This document shows, one piece after another, positions 23,229 through 33,734 of a DNA stretch of 64,000 nt (its first letter is position 1; every line of letters starts with the position of its first letter). Under the pieces are notes generated by a model. It worked only from the letters and a program-made list of their open reading frames with translations. It searched no databases and was not told the DNA's origin. This stretch comes from Arbacia lixula (Eukaryota; Echinodermata; Echinoidea; Arbacioida; Arbaciidae), in the NCBI GenBank assembly GCA_963669155.1, contig OZ022583.1:12594359-12658358 (forward strand). Reading direction: 5' to 3'. The position numbers and the translations under genes were made by a program.

Positions 23229-23307
23229 TTAACCTGTTGTGCACCAAACAAATTGCTACCCTATGGAGTTTGTGTGAATTCCGTGTGCATTGCGCATAAA
23301 GAGCTAA
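23229..23307 (+). mobile_element. Family 1 mini-element (right border CTAA)
   Basis: Left end TTAACCTGTTGTGCACCAAA, internal TTGCTACCCTATGGAGTTTG and GTGTGCATTGCGC, right end ATAAAGAGCTAA with a single change from TTAA. 79 bp. Confidence 0.65.
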
Positions 23308-24149
23308 TCCTCATCAAAGTTTTTAGGTTCCTCAAGTCTCCTCTCTCAACCCGGTCGTGACAAAAAACAAATCTTCAAAAAGTGCGATAAACCCGCCTCA
23401 TCCGATCAGGCGAATCGGAAGCCCATGTAACTCTCACTTTCTGTCCAGCAAATCTCAGTCCTTAACCCCCCATGTCAGCTCCAATTTGGCGCCCACTCTG
23501 TTCCTATTAAACCGCCCAATTTGATCTGTCAAGGTTATGGCCTTCACAACGTGCCTTTCATGGACCGTAAAGAGACGGTCCTTTTTACAAACAGTAGCAA
23601 GTGTTGCGATAATTCCAGAGGTATATTAGATTGGAGGGCGCGTCTTTGTGCGCGGAGGAACACACACGTGGGGGAGCACATGCGCACGCACTCGTCAACA
23701 CCCACCCATACCCTCCCACCTATCAAACACACAAACACACACACATGCTCGCCCAGATCAACAGGAACTTACTAACTTCAAAATATACAAATAGAAGAGA
23801 GGTAGTATTCTGAAAGAAACTTTTGTCCAAAATTGCGAGGTTCGTCAGTTGGTTTTCTGATAACTGACTTGAGTCAAAATATGTACTGATAGACCAATCA
23901 ATTTTTTTTTTTTTATCGTACGGGACTTACGTCAGAACTTGAATCAAAGCTCGTTTTTAGAATACTACAGAAGAATTGGAATATTGTTCTTATTGCCGCG
24001 ATGATTCCATAAAGCTGTAATTGAACTATTCAATGATACTTTTTGTATCAATGTTAAGGCCTTGGTCTAAAAGAGGTTCTAAGAAGAACTGGAGAGGATT
24101 GAAAGCTGATTGAGGAAATACGCACCAGGCAAATGCGTTTCTTAGGACA
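23308..24149. other. Unique sequence with short CA and T runs
   Basis: A small CACA patch at about 23723-23745 and a T run at about 23901-23915. No gene recognised. Confidence 0.4.
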
Positions 24150-24379
24150 TACACTACAGCTCAAAGGAATTGGTATCGGGTAAAGGGAAGGGAAGAAAGG
24201 GAAGGATCCGCAGTTTTAAACCGGATTATATTTTGTCTAGTTCAGCATGAAACATGATGCATTAGCCTAAAAAGCATCATGTTTCATGCTGCTGAACTGG
24301 ATAAAATATACCGCGGTTCAAAACTGCGGCTCCTTCCCTTTCCCTTTACCAGATGCCAATTCCTTTGAGCTGTAGTGTA
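24150..24379. mobile_element. Tc1/mariner-like hairpin MITE, copy 1
   Basis: A 226 bp element (24152-24377) flanked by TA on both sides. It is almost entirely an inverted repeat centred near 24265. Ends are CACTACAGCTCAAAGGAATT and its complement. The arms contain poly-purine GGGAAGGGAAGAAAGGGAAG and the block GTTCAGCATGAAACATGATG. The CACTAC...CTCAAA start and TA duplication are typical of Tc1-type elements. Coding capacity is nil, so mobilisation would need a transposase in trans. Confidence 0.85.
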
Positions 24380-24594
24380 GGACAAGAAAGAACGGCTTGG
24401 AATATCTAGCGATGACAAGAAAGATAGAATAAAAGAGGTGAAGATTAAAGAAACGGGTGAGTTGGGTGACCAGTATGAATACATGGATTGCACAGGGAGG
24501 TGCAGATTAGTGGGAGGTGGATCTGATCCAGAAAGTTAGAAACAAAGATTTGTGGCACAACATGATCGCTTAAGTCTTCTGATACGGTACTTAG

Positions 24595-24642
24595 AGAGAG
24601 AGAAAGAGGGAGAGAGAGGGCGAGAGAGAAAGAGAGAGAGAC
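24595..24642 (+). repeat. Short GA-rich microsatellite
   Basis: About 48 bp of GAGA/GGGAGA between the hairpin MITE and the next mini-element. Confidence 0.85.
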
Positions 24643-24688
24643 CTTGGTCCTAGGATACAAACCGATATACGATGCAACATTGAACATG

Positions 24689-24798
24689 TTAATTGTATAA
24701 ACTTTGTATCCAATGGTATCCGCCATTGATGCATTTTTGTACAACTAACACACACGAATCCCGCAGAGCAGCGGTGCATAAGGCACTTAAAGTGTTAA
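24689..24798. mobile_element. Family 1 mini-element (long variant)
   Basis: The family interior is clear: CCATTGATGCATTTTTGT, AACTAACACACACGAATCCC, GCAGAGCAGCGGTGCATAAG, ending CACTTAAAGTGTTAA. TTAA at 24689 gives a 110 bp unit, but the left end does not match the consensus, so the true left border may be nearer 24715. Confidence 0.55.
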
Positions 24799-24817
24799 CT
24801 AGAACTTGTTTTGTATG

Positions 24818-25042
24818 TACATTACAGCTCAAAGGAATTGGCATGGGGAAAGGGAAGAAAGGGAAGGAGCCGCAGTTTTGTCCAGTTCTTTTGTCCAGTT
24901 CAGCATGAAACACGATGGTATAGCCTAAAAAGCATAATGTTTCATGCTGAACTGGACAAAATATACTGCGGTTTAAAACTGCGGCTCCTTCCATTTCTTC
25001 CCTTTCCCTTTCCGAATGTCAATTACTTTGAGCTGTAGTGTA
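24818..25042. mobile_element. Tc1/mariner-like hairpin MITE, copy 2
   Basis: A 221 bp relative of 24150-24379 in near-tandem arrangement, again with TA at both borders (24818-24819, 25041-25042). It differs by the repeated block TCTTTTGTCCAGTT near the left arm and by a shorter purine stretch in that arm. The interior retains the CATGAAACACGATG / CATAATGTTTCATG hairpin. Confidence 0.85.
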
Positions 25043-26045
25043 GCTCTTGGTTGGAGAATAATATATAAACACGATAAACCCTGATGCTATTGTCAGGATT
25101 GTTATCGCGCAAAACGTCGGGGAGAACCAAAATTGCGATTGAAGTACCACCTTGACTTTGATTCGTATCGCATACGCACTTCGTTCATGAAACTCACGAT
25201 ATTGTAAGCAAGGCGAGTAACTTTCCAAGGCTAGCTGGCCGTCAAGAGAAACATCAAAACATCGACAAAAAGAGTCTAAAGTAGATGGTTTGAGAGCGCG
25301 ATACACGTTCAACACGTACGTGAAATGAGACATTGAGAGTAAACGTGTGCGCGTGCCAACATCCGCGTATTGTTGCACTGGTGGGTATGACACCACAGAT
25401 CTTGAAGAGTTCAACTTTGTTCGGAGCAATCGAGGTTAATAACACGACTATGTATATTGTATTTAGTAGAAATGGTAAGGATATATCATTCGATTTCAGT
25501 ATTTTCACATAGTAAAACTATAGTTCAAATATCGAAATGGTATGTGTAAGAATGCACATTCATATATGGTTGTTGTAAATCGACATGAAACAACATCAAA
25601 TACCAGTACAAATATGTAATGCAATTTGTATATTGAATCAACAAGTGATTTCGTTTGCGTTTACTCCTTATGTATCTAATTTAACGACAATTATTACGCG
25701 TGCGCACGACATAGATATCAGAACAGGATGCTTCCACAAAACGCTTGATCTTGATCTGTAATGTTTATCTGTGCCTGTACATTTATTACATTTTATTGCA
25801 ATAAATCATTTTAAACTTGCTGATCTTTTTTACATGATCTGTACAAATCAAACCTTCCGGTATCTCATAATGATAACCAAGACAACGCTTCCTAGGTAAC
25901 GATACCTAATGCAATATATTTGCTTTATTATTATTATTGACATCGTTTCTGTCATGCATCTATCATGCCATTGTAATGTAAATGTAAAAAATGAATGGCG
26001 GATTGGATATTGTTAATCTTATCTCCAGTGTTTAAAAAGGAATAA
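25043..26045. other. AT-rich unique sequence, no feature seen
   Basis: One kilobase without repeat or convincing open frame. The minus-strand frame 25019-25429 (136 codons) starts inside the MITE and has no domain character. Confidence 0.4.
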
Positions 26046-26217
26046 TTCATTTTCGTAATGTATTCACAACTTTCTCTCTAACTGCCTTGTTTGAATGGAT
26101 GGAACGCATTCTGAATCTATTAGTTGTTGCTACTCGGACAAACCGCGGACAAGATTTGGGGTCACCATTAGTAACCTGAATACAATTTGCATACGTAACG
26201 AAAATGGTCCATTCTCT
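26046..26217 (+). mobile_element. Second copy of the 6.9-7.5 kb transposon core
   Basis: Aligns to 7126-7310: shared blocks are CATTTTCGTAATGTATTCAC, GAATCTATTAGTTGTTGCTA and GACAAACC...GGACAAG. It lacks about 45 bp present in the first copy and lacks the 150 bp outer arms. Its own ends form a short inverted pair (CATTTTCGTAATGT versus ACGTAACGAAAATGG), suggesting that the core is a separate small element nested in the first copy. Confidence 0.7.
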
Positions 26218-26689
26218 GATGCTGATTTTTCAACTGCTTAAAAACTTAAGACCATAAACGGGTTTACACATCACGATCGACGAAGGCCACACATATTGAA
26301 AGTACAGTGCTTTTTCTTAACATAATCCACGATGATGTGTATCATTTTTTTTCGGTTGGTTCAAGATTCTTTAAGAGTTAATTTCATAATGTTACATTAA
26401 TTTGTAATCGCCTTGATATCATACATTGGGATTTGAATCACATACCAGTATCGACGGAAAAGCAAACCGACTTCCAACCCTCTCCGAAACTTCTGAGATC
26501 TGGGATATGTGAATCACTTCTTGCAGACCGATAAACCACGATCCAAGTAAGCATCCACACAAAAATCACTGGTCAGTTCTCTCCTCCAAGTGTTTAAATC
26601 ATCCAATATCCACAAGACTCGGAAAGTGCCGATGATGATGATGGGGTGGAGGATACAGACGGTCGATGTTGGTGGTAAATTTTTGACCG
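26218..26689. other. AT-rich unique sequence
   Basis: A possible family 1 relic (TTAACATAATCC ... TTTAAGAGTTAA, about 26318-26382) is too degraded to count. Nothing else is visible. Confidence 0.35.
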
Positions 26690-27060
26690 CTCTTGTTTTC
26701 ACGCGCACAAGCCCGCAGCGGAGGTAGAGATAAAGATGCGAGGTGGATGGATGGATGGTGGGTGGGAGTGAGTGAGTGAGTGCGCGCGTTCACCGAGGGC
26801 TGCCGAGCAGCGACCGAATAGATCGCTCGTGACACCGCCGATCCAGCCGACTGGCTTCCACGGAGAAGATGGGGCGCGACACGACGAGGCGAGGCGACCG
26901 CTGCAGACTACTTGAGACGCAGCAACAGGTTGATTTTACTTTACTTTCCTCATCATCTTCCCGCCGCCGTGTGCAAACTTTCTTGACGCGCGCGCGCTCG
27001 CGGTACGTTGTGCTTATGTGCTGCATGCAGGTGCGTTCGCACGTCCAGTGCGAATACGAT
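26690..27060 (+). promoter_or_regulatory. CpG-rich segment, candidate promoter/first exon
   Basis: GC- and CpG-dense (GCGCGCGTTCACCGAGGG, CGACACGACGAGGCGAGG, CGCGCGCGCTCGCGG) against an AT-rich background. It includes an ATG at 26869 followed by an open frame, and two donor-like words: CAG|GTTGAT near 26928 and CAG|GTGCGT near 27030. A 5' exon is plausible, but no downstream coding exon could be linked. Short GGAT/GAGT repeats lie at its left edge (26747-26780). Confidence 0.25.
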
Positions 27061-27540
27061 GGTATATCCAAACACACGCATATACTCACATACACACATC
27101 ACAAACATACATACATATGTACATGTGAAACATACATCAACCACGTACACTTTTCTATTTTTTTCTTATCTTTCATCCTTTCGTAATTGTAACGACACCT
27201 TTTATTTCCCCCTGCAATGTAAATATCTATTAAAAGCAGTTTGCAGTGAAAGTCCATGACCTACGATCGTTGGAAGCCTACATTTAAAAAATACAATACA
27301 AACCATACAATCAAGGGGGTGAAACTTTCGAGCATTTTCCAAGAAATTTCGTTAGAAGTGAAATCGAAGCATTTGTCACGATGTGCATATTCCGCCTTTC
27401 CGTTCGAAGTCGATACATCCATTTTATCATCTACCGTTGATTGTTAATCCCTTTTCTTTATTGATTTTTTAAAAACTTATTTTTCATTTCGTTTATCTAT
27501 TTCGTATATATGCCCACTTCTTTATTTAATGCATTTGTCT
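27061..27540. other. Unique sequence with short CA patch
   Basis: Contains a short CATACA-rich patch at 27068-27125, then AT-rich DNA without feature. Confidence 0.4.
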
Positions 27541-28321
27541 ACTCTCTCCCCTTTTCGCCTCTGTGTAGTGTCTTCTTTCTCTCCTATATATCAATTTTTC
27601 TTCCTCTGATTCATGTACTGCATCTAATCCTCCTTTTTCTTCTTCTATGTCATCTCCTTGTTCTTACCTTCTCCTTATTTATTTGTTGTTATTTTCCTTC
27701 TTCTTTCGATCTTCTTTCGATCTTCTTTCTTCATCTCCTTGTTTTTCTTTTTCTTCTTTATCTTGTACTTTCCGTTCTTATACTTCTTCTCATGTTCCTT
27801 TTCATTGTAATAGTTTTATTTCTTTCCCCTTTTCTTCATCTGCATCTTCTTCTCCTTCATCTTCTTCTCTCTTCTTCTCGCTCTCTCTTCTCCAACACTT
27901 GATCATACTGCATGTCATGCACATTACTTTACCTCCTCCCAACATTCTGTTCTTTTTCATCTTCGTCTCCTTCTCTTTCTTCTTTCTCTTCTCCTTCTTT
28001 TACTTCTCCTTCTTCTTCTTCTTCTTTTTCTTCTTCTTCTTCTTCTTCTTCTTCTTCTTCTTCTTCTTCTTCTTCTTCTTCTCCTCCTTCTTCTTCTTCG
28101 CCTTCTTCTTCTTTTTTCGTCTTCTTCTTTTTCTTCTTCTTCTTCCTCTTCTCCTCCTCCTCCTCCTCCTCCTCCTTCTTCTTCTTCTTCTTCTTCTTCT
28201 CCTTCTTCTTCTTCTTCTTCTTCTTCTTCTTCTCCTCCTTCTACTCCTTTTTCTTCTCCTTCTCCTCCTTCTTCTCCTTCTTCTTCTTCTTCTTCTTCTT
28301 CTTCTTCTTCTTCTTCTTCTT

Positions 28322-28352
<31 letters not shown>

Positions 28353-28410
28353 TTCATCTTCTTCTTCTTCTTCTCTTTCTTCTTCTTCTTCTCTTCATCT
28401 TCTCCTTGAC
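27541..28410 (+). repeat. Polypyrimidine (CTT)n tract
   Basis: CT-rich from 27541 and becoming (CTT)n with CTC interruptions from about 27960 to 28410; the longest pure CTT run is near 28280-28350. The 290-codon Phe/Leu/Ser open frame through it is a repeat translation. It is the same sequence class as the GAA tracts at 5-6 kb and 50.5-51.2 kb, on the opposite strand. Confidence 0.95.
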
Positions 28411-29398
28411 ACCCCACTCTTCCCCCCAATTCTTCATATTGCATGTCATGCTCATTCCCCTCCACCCCCTTACCGCCCCACCTCCCCTATACCCCACCCC
28501 ACCCTCCCTACTCGGTTGAACCACCCTAAGCCAATATCCTTCTACCTCGGTCACTCGCAGGACTGTGTTTTAATTAAACCTCCTCGCACTAGGCAGCCCG
28601 TAAATTGCAAGCCTTTTCCGCTTCTCCTGCTACCCCGCTGAAAATATTATTATCGATTTTCTTTCTCCACCGTCCCAGGACCGTCCCGCATGTTGACTCA
28701 AAAATCCTTTCTGTCCAGGGTTAGGGAGAGAAAAGTTATAGAATCTGGTACCCCCTTTCTCTCTTTTTACGAATCCCCAAATTTTCGGCTGCTGTGGCTT
28801 ACGGCGTAAAATGCTTTTTGGTTGCTCGATGCTCGTATGTCTGACTACAAATGCATCAAAAGAGAGGCGAGTCTTCGACGTTAGGTTCGCAACGGCGCCT
28901 GGCACAGTCTCAGCAGAAACATCACGACACACTCGTTGCGCAACACATTTTCTGGGATCCCGGGATATTGCATTTTATTCCGAGATGCTTTTTCCGTGTT
29001 GTCAATAACTGCATAACTTTGGGCTGGGTGTAGTTACTGGTGCGTGTCGCAAGTGGGGCGAGGCTTTATTGCACGAATATATGGACAATCTTTTTGGATG
29101 AATTGGTCATGAGATCACAGTTTACCATGTATGGGATAGGCATGAAAGCTCATAATTAAATGAGGAGTTTAGATAAATTCATCATTGAAATCAGGTCAGG
29201 TTCACAAACTTAAAAGCATTGTACGCCTTTGTCGTAATCATATTGATTAGATATGCTGTAATTTGATAATGATTGCCAGAATGGATTCGACTCCAAAGTG
29301 CTTGCTTTAATGAGACAAAACATAACTTGAGACATTTAAAAACATTGAGTCAGTAACTCTATACATCGCATGTCGGATAAATCAGAGTTGTAATTCCA
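28411..29398. other. Unique sequence with an unassigned minus-strand frame
   Basis: 28440-28530 is C-rich. The minus-strand frame 28630-28932 (100 codons) has mixed composition and no low-complexity runs, but matches no family I can name and has no clear splice sites. Treat it as non-coding until shown otherwise. Confidence 0.3.
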
Positions 29399-29466
29399 GA
29401 GAAAAATATGTTTCTGGCTAGGTCATTCAAGGCAGACACAAATAGACCCAGAAACATGTTTTTCTC
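29399..29466. repeat. 68 nt hairpin with 19 bp arms
   Basis: Arms GAGAAAAATATGTTTCTGG (29399-29417) and CCAGAAACATGTTTTTCTC (29448-29466) pair throughout, with a single position that would be a G-U wobble in RNA. The loop is 30 nt and has a further GGTC/GACC pairing. The length is in the range of a miRNA precursor, but no mature miRNA was recognised. Confidence 0.6.
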
Positions 29467-30054
29467 TCGCCTTTCGTGTCAGACTTGTCGCCATTAATAT
29501 CTATGAGGCGCCGAGAGGGTCACCACTGTACACTGCGGGGGGCATGTTATTTGGGTCAAGAGTTTGATGTAATTTTCTAAAATTGGAGTGAAAAGGAGAA
29601 ACTTAATGAAAATGTAGTGAATGTTCACGTTTCAAGCTACATACACGTTATCTGGGAGGCAGGGTTTCAATTCTATTATCTGTGTATATACATAAATCAT
29701 ACGTTGCCAGAGAACCTCAAGGTGATATTGAAGAAATATAATTTCATTTTGCAGTTACAGTTACCGCCTTTTTTTGTACGATTATCTCATGAGGTAATTG
29801 CATCGATTGTCTCTCTTTTTGTAGGCAAATTCGACACGAGCGTTATTAGTTTAATACATAATTTACCCAATTTACCCAGATATAACTCAGATATAACTCA
29901 TACGATCTGATGCAGTCATTTTCCCTCAAATGATATGTCAAATAGGAATGAGCTGAAGCTATTTTTACCATTTGTAGTATCTTCGAGATATCAAAACGTT
30001 TGAAGGAAAACAATATTTTCAAATAAAAATAACATGTCTGACTTTTGGAAAAGA

Positions 30055-30185
30055 TTTTTTTAGGTATTCACCCTGTAGTAAGCATTGCGTGGTTCATTCT
30101 GTAAATGAATGATATCACAAGTCATTCATTTACAGGATGGACCACGCTATTCTTACTTCTCTTGGGTGTATGCCTAATTCTTCTC
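30055..30185. mobile_element. Palindromic element, ~60 bp imperfect arms
   Basis: The left arm (about 30059-30112) and right arm (about 30122-30178) are inverted copies: AGTAAG.AT.GCGTGG...TGTAAATGAATGA pairs with TCATTCATTTACA...CCACGC.AT.CTTACT around a 9 nt loop. A third, directly oriented copy of the right arm lies at 30252-30335. The three-arm layout suggests a MITE partly duplicated after insertion. Confidence 0.65.
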
Positions 30186-30251
30186 TTTTTTTCTTCAAAT
30201 TGACATTTCTCCAGAAAATACGTTCATTGAAGTGTAATGCCTTATTTGTTT

Positions 30252-30335
30252 TTCATTCAAGTGCAGAATGGAGCACGCTATCCTTGCTACTACTGGGTGT
30301 ATTGTCTAAATCTTTTTTTTCAAAATTGAAATTTA
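30252..30335. repeat. Direct copy of the right arm of the 30.1 kb palindrome
   Basis: TTCATTCAAGTGCAGAATGG and GCACGCTATCC...CTACTACTGGGTGTATTG parallel 30122-30175, offset 130 bp. The downstream T-rich stretch also matches. A TTAA occurs at 30337-30340. Confidence 0.6.
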
Positions 30336-30884
30336 GTTAACTTTTCTTTTCGGAATATCGTGCTGTTATATACACGAAGTAAAGTCATGTTGGTATTGTT
30401 TACGTAGATATCTCATTAAAAAAGATCTGCAATCTGCCTATAAATCAATCATATGCTGGAAATACACTGAAGATTCGCAATGACAATTTTTTTTTTTAAT
30501 TTCCGTAAATCAATATACAACGATCAATACAAAATTTCAAAGGATACGGCGGATAGCCCATTTCAGTCACTGTGGTAATAAACAAATTACCGCTGTTCTT
30601 TTTGCATATAATTATGTGCAAAGAGTGACTACAGAATGGTATCAAAGAACAACACAAAGCAAATGTATTAAACATAATGATATATCAATTCAACTACAAT
30701 TCAATTTTGATTACAACTCCCGCATTCAATACGTTAAAGTGCGCATCGGCTCGCCATGTTATCAACTCATACAGCAAATCTAATGGTAACTGGATTTAAA
30801 GTGATAGCGACCTTGACTTGATATAATCAATGGGTTGACTTAATTGGACTTGTCCTGCACTGTAGAATACGCGCTCTTCAGGTA
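30336..30884. other. AT-rich unique sequence, no feature seen
   Basis: No repeat, motif cluster or open frame of note. Confidence 0.4.
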
Positions 30885-31015
30885 TTAAAGGCGGTGTCAT
30901 CCTTGTGTAGACGAAAACGAATCTCGTATACCTTCTGTGCCATTGGTGCATGTCGACACAAGCGATACACAGAAAGCCCAACGAGCAGCAATTGGTCTGA
31001 CGTACAGGGGGTTAA
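30885..31015. mobile_element. Family 1 mini-element (long variant)
   Basis: The interior matches: GTGCCATTGGTGCATG, GACACAAGCGATACACAG, AAAGCCCAACGAGCAGC, ending GGGGGTTAA. TTAA at both sides gives 131 bp, longer than typical. The left part up to about 30925 may be unrelated flank. Confidence 0.5.
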
Positions 31016-31771
31016 CAGGGGTAAAAATTACATGAACCACACGTACGAACATCACTTTGATCAAGTTTGCAAGAAAAAATCATGAAAAACAGACTCTGTA
31101 TAGGCTATCAGCTTCTCAGGCCCAAATTCTATTTACAATATAAACAAAAAAAACAACAAGTTTTTGCCCTAATAATTATACCATTTCACGAAATTAACAA
31201 TATCATTTGGTTATATGAAGAGCGTTAATCAATTTGGGGCCATTAACATTGTGGTGTGCAAAGCGACGGCGTCAGTGTACAGGTCTGCAGGTTTAGGACT
31301 ACACTTTTAGACGACCAGCCCAAAAACTTTCAAATGCAAAGGACAATGTGAATACATCAAAATCTTTGTAGCTGCTATGTTCTGAAGGAAGCTCTTACAC
31401 AAGGTTTGGTTCTATAATCCTGTTTAAAAAACAACAACAACAAAAATTTCAAAGATATGATTGTGAAAGTGATCCCCGGTCTTTAAGCTGCGTAATCACG
31501 CTAATGTAAAGTGTGTAGAGTGCAGAGAACAAATCGCATCATTAGAGTCACACGCATAGTACTGTTTGTGGAAGCCATTACAGCATACGGCACGGATTCA
31601 ACTGTAATTACACGCAATCCACGAGATAAATTGTGCGTTATTATGGATTATCATCTATTGTAGATATATTTTTTTTATACTGTACTCATATGTGTTGTTC
31701 TAATGACGTGTTTTCATAGTTTAGTTCAAGCTAAGGGAAATTCACGCGCGAATCAAACCTAATCTAATCTA
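31016..31771. other. AT-rich unique sequence, no feature seen
   Basis: No gene or repeat. Short A and CAACAA runs only. Confidence 0.4.
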
Positions 31772-31843
31772 GGTTTTGCACAGAATGATACACAGCATAC
31801 AAATCCCATAGAACAACACATTGTCTGTCAAACAAAGGGTTAA
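31772..31843. mobile_element. Family 1 mini-element (left border lost)
   Basis: TTTTGCACAGAATGATACAC, CATACAAATCCCATAGAAC and TGTCAAACAAAGGGTTAA match the family interior and right end. The left border is not recognisable. Confidence 0.55.
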
Positions 31844-32159
31844 AGTACATCATTTTATGATACAATTCATAATATTAACATGATAAATAAGGGGCGAACT
31901 TGATACTACTCCTTTTCATAGCTATTAATCTACGAAAAGACTAAAATCGTATAATAAGTCTTGATGCTCAAATTTTCAACTTTCTCAAATTTAGATCTAC
32001 ATGTATTTAGTTAAAGTAGTGTATTTGCAATGACTGAAAAGTTATCGCACAGCTCACAATCTTGGAGAATCAAAAATAGACTGAACTTTTGTTTATAGTA
32101 TGTAATTGCCTGCCTAATTTGGTAAGCATGGGCCTAAGGTGTATCGATCGAGTTTTATA

Positions 32160-32480
32160 TAGCGAATCAACATTGGGACGGAATGTCTTGCCATTGTTAC
32201 GTCACCAAGCGCCATATTACATGGTATTACGAGCCGTTTAACTACGAATCTCGCCCGGTGTGTCAAGTATATAGCAGTATGGCGGGCACCACATGTAAGG
32301 CGGGGAGTATTAGTTTGTTACTATAATTTCGATGCATCGTCAGAATTTCAATAAGAGTTTGGCGGGACGGAACGGTAGCAGGTAATTGGGATTGCGCTCG
32401 GGCGTTATTAACCTTTGCATTGTGCTAGGGCCATTATAACGCAACACGAGGTGTGCAAATTAATTTGGCCGCGTTTACGC
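32160..32480. promoter_or_regulatory. GC-moderate unique block with factor-site-like words
   Basis: This block contrasts with its AT-rich surroundings. It contains TTTGGCGGGAC (E2F-like) at about 32357, TATGGCGGGCAC, CGCCATATTA and GTTACGTCACC. A short TTAA-to-TTAA unit, starting TTAACCTTTGCATTG, occupies 32408-32463 and may be another mini-element. No exon is recognised; the frames that follow are hydrophobic because they are T-rich. Confidence 0.2.
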
Positions 32481-33734
32481 GCTGGGGTATTAGCCATCTT
32501 GTTGTCTTAATCAAATGTCTCCTCTTCTTCTCGCTTTTGTGTTTAATAGCTGCTGTCTTGGCGGCGCCTTCGATTTTTTCCTTCTCACTCTGTCTTTTTT
32601 TCTTCTTCAAAAGGGTTACTACCCAAATTGCTCGAAGGCTGTGGTAATGATACACGCTATGTCCATAGTTGTCTTAAACCTAAAGGGAGGCGGTTTATGA
32701 CAGTACGTGTGAAACGCCTTCTTCTTTATGCCGAAACCTTGTAATATGTAAACAATTAAGACAATATACGGTATGGACCTTGTAATTAAATACAGAATAA
32801 TTTGTATTACATAACCACGATCGCTACAAGTGTCGGGCATGGATGCTTTGTTTCGGTATTTCAGAAGCTATACGTGCACATTTTATCATACATGTACATT
32901 GTATCTCTGTGTGTGGTTTTCGAATAGGGCATGTAGGGGGCCTATAATCGGTGATAATGTTGAGAGGAATCTGTGTTCTATTTCTGTTTCCTGTATTTAA
33001 TCTTCCTTCTCTCCTCATGAATTCACTTTTTGTCAGCGTCTCTTCCTATGGTTTATCTCCGTTTGCTTCCTGTGTGCTCCTTCCTTAATTCTTACACAAA
33101 ATATTGTCTTGTTCTCTATATACTTCACTGTTATATTTGTTAAAATCATCTGTCTTTATCTTCTCTGAACATATATTTTCTTCCCATCTTTTTGTTCTCA
33201 TCTTTTCTGCTTTAGTTTTATATGCTTATCGATTATTCTCTCCTTTTCATTCTTTGATTATCGTTTCTATCCACAACTTAGCCTTCACTAATCCCCTTTA
33301 CTGTATATGTGTAAAAAAAAAAAACCCCGAACACTTAGAGCTGAGAGCTGTTTATTTCAAAATAGGGAAAATTTGATGGTCGTATCGATTATCATAATAG
33401 AAATGATAGTTGCATAGAAACTCATTTTTACCACCCCGTATAAGATATATATTCCGTTGTGATCCTCATTTCTAAGCTATTCCCTGTATTCCTTGTCTCC
33501 ATCAAAGTCCCTGTTTTCCCGTTACGATTGTTACCATCCTTCCTGGTACATTCCCCACTATTTCATCATTCTTTCTTCTTGCTCTCTTTCCATCATCAGC
33601 GACCCACCCACATCTCTCCCTTTTATCTCTCCTTCTCCATGTTCTCTTATCCTCATCCTCAAACTGAATCTCCACTTGTTAATACCCGCTGCAACCCTGT
33701 TATGATCCCCCACTTATTACTTCAACCGTCCTCT
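32481..33734. other. AT- and T-rich unique sequence
   Basis: Pyrimidine-biased DNA leading into the CTT tract. Hydrophobic frames at 32453-32647 and 33104-33376 are composition effects. Confidence 0.4.

Noticed and set aside
27647-28519. The longest open frame in the window (290 codons)
   Set aside because: It is a translation of the CTT/CTC microsatellite (Phe, Ser, Leu runs); the same applies to the long frames at 5366-6207, 33459-34145, 50516-51261 and 56141-56698.
32453-32647. Frame with a signal-peptide-like hydrophobic stretch
   Set aside because: It needs a GTG start, and the hydrophobicity follows from T-rich sequence; no cleavage or domain context.
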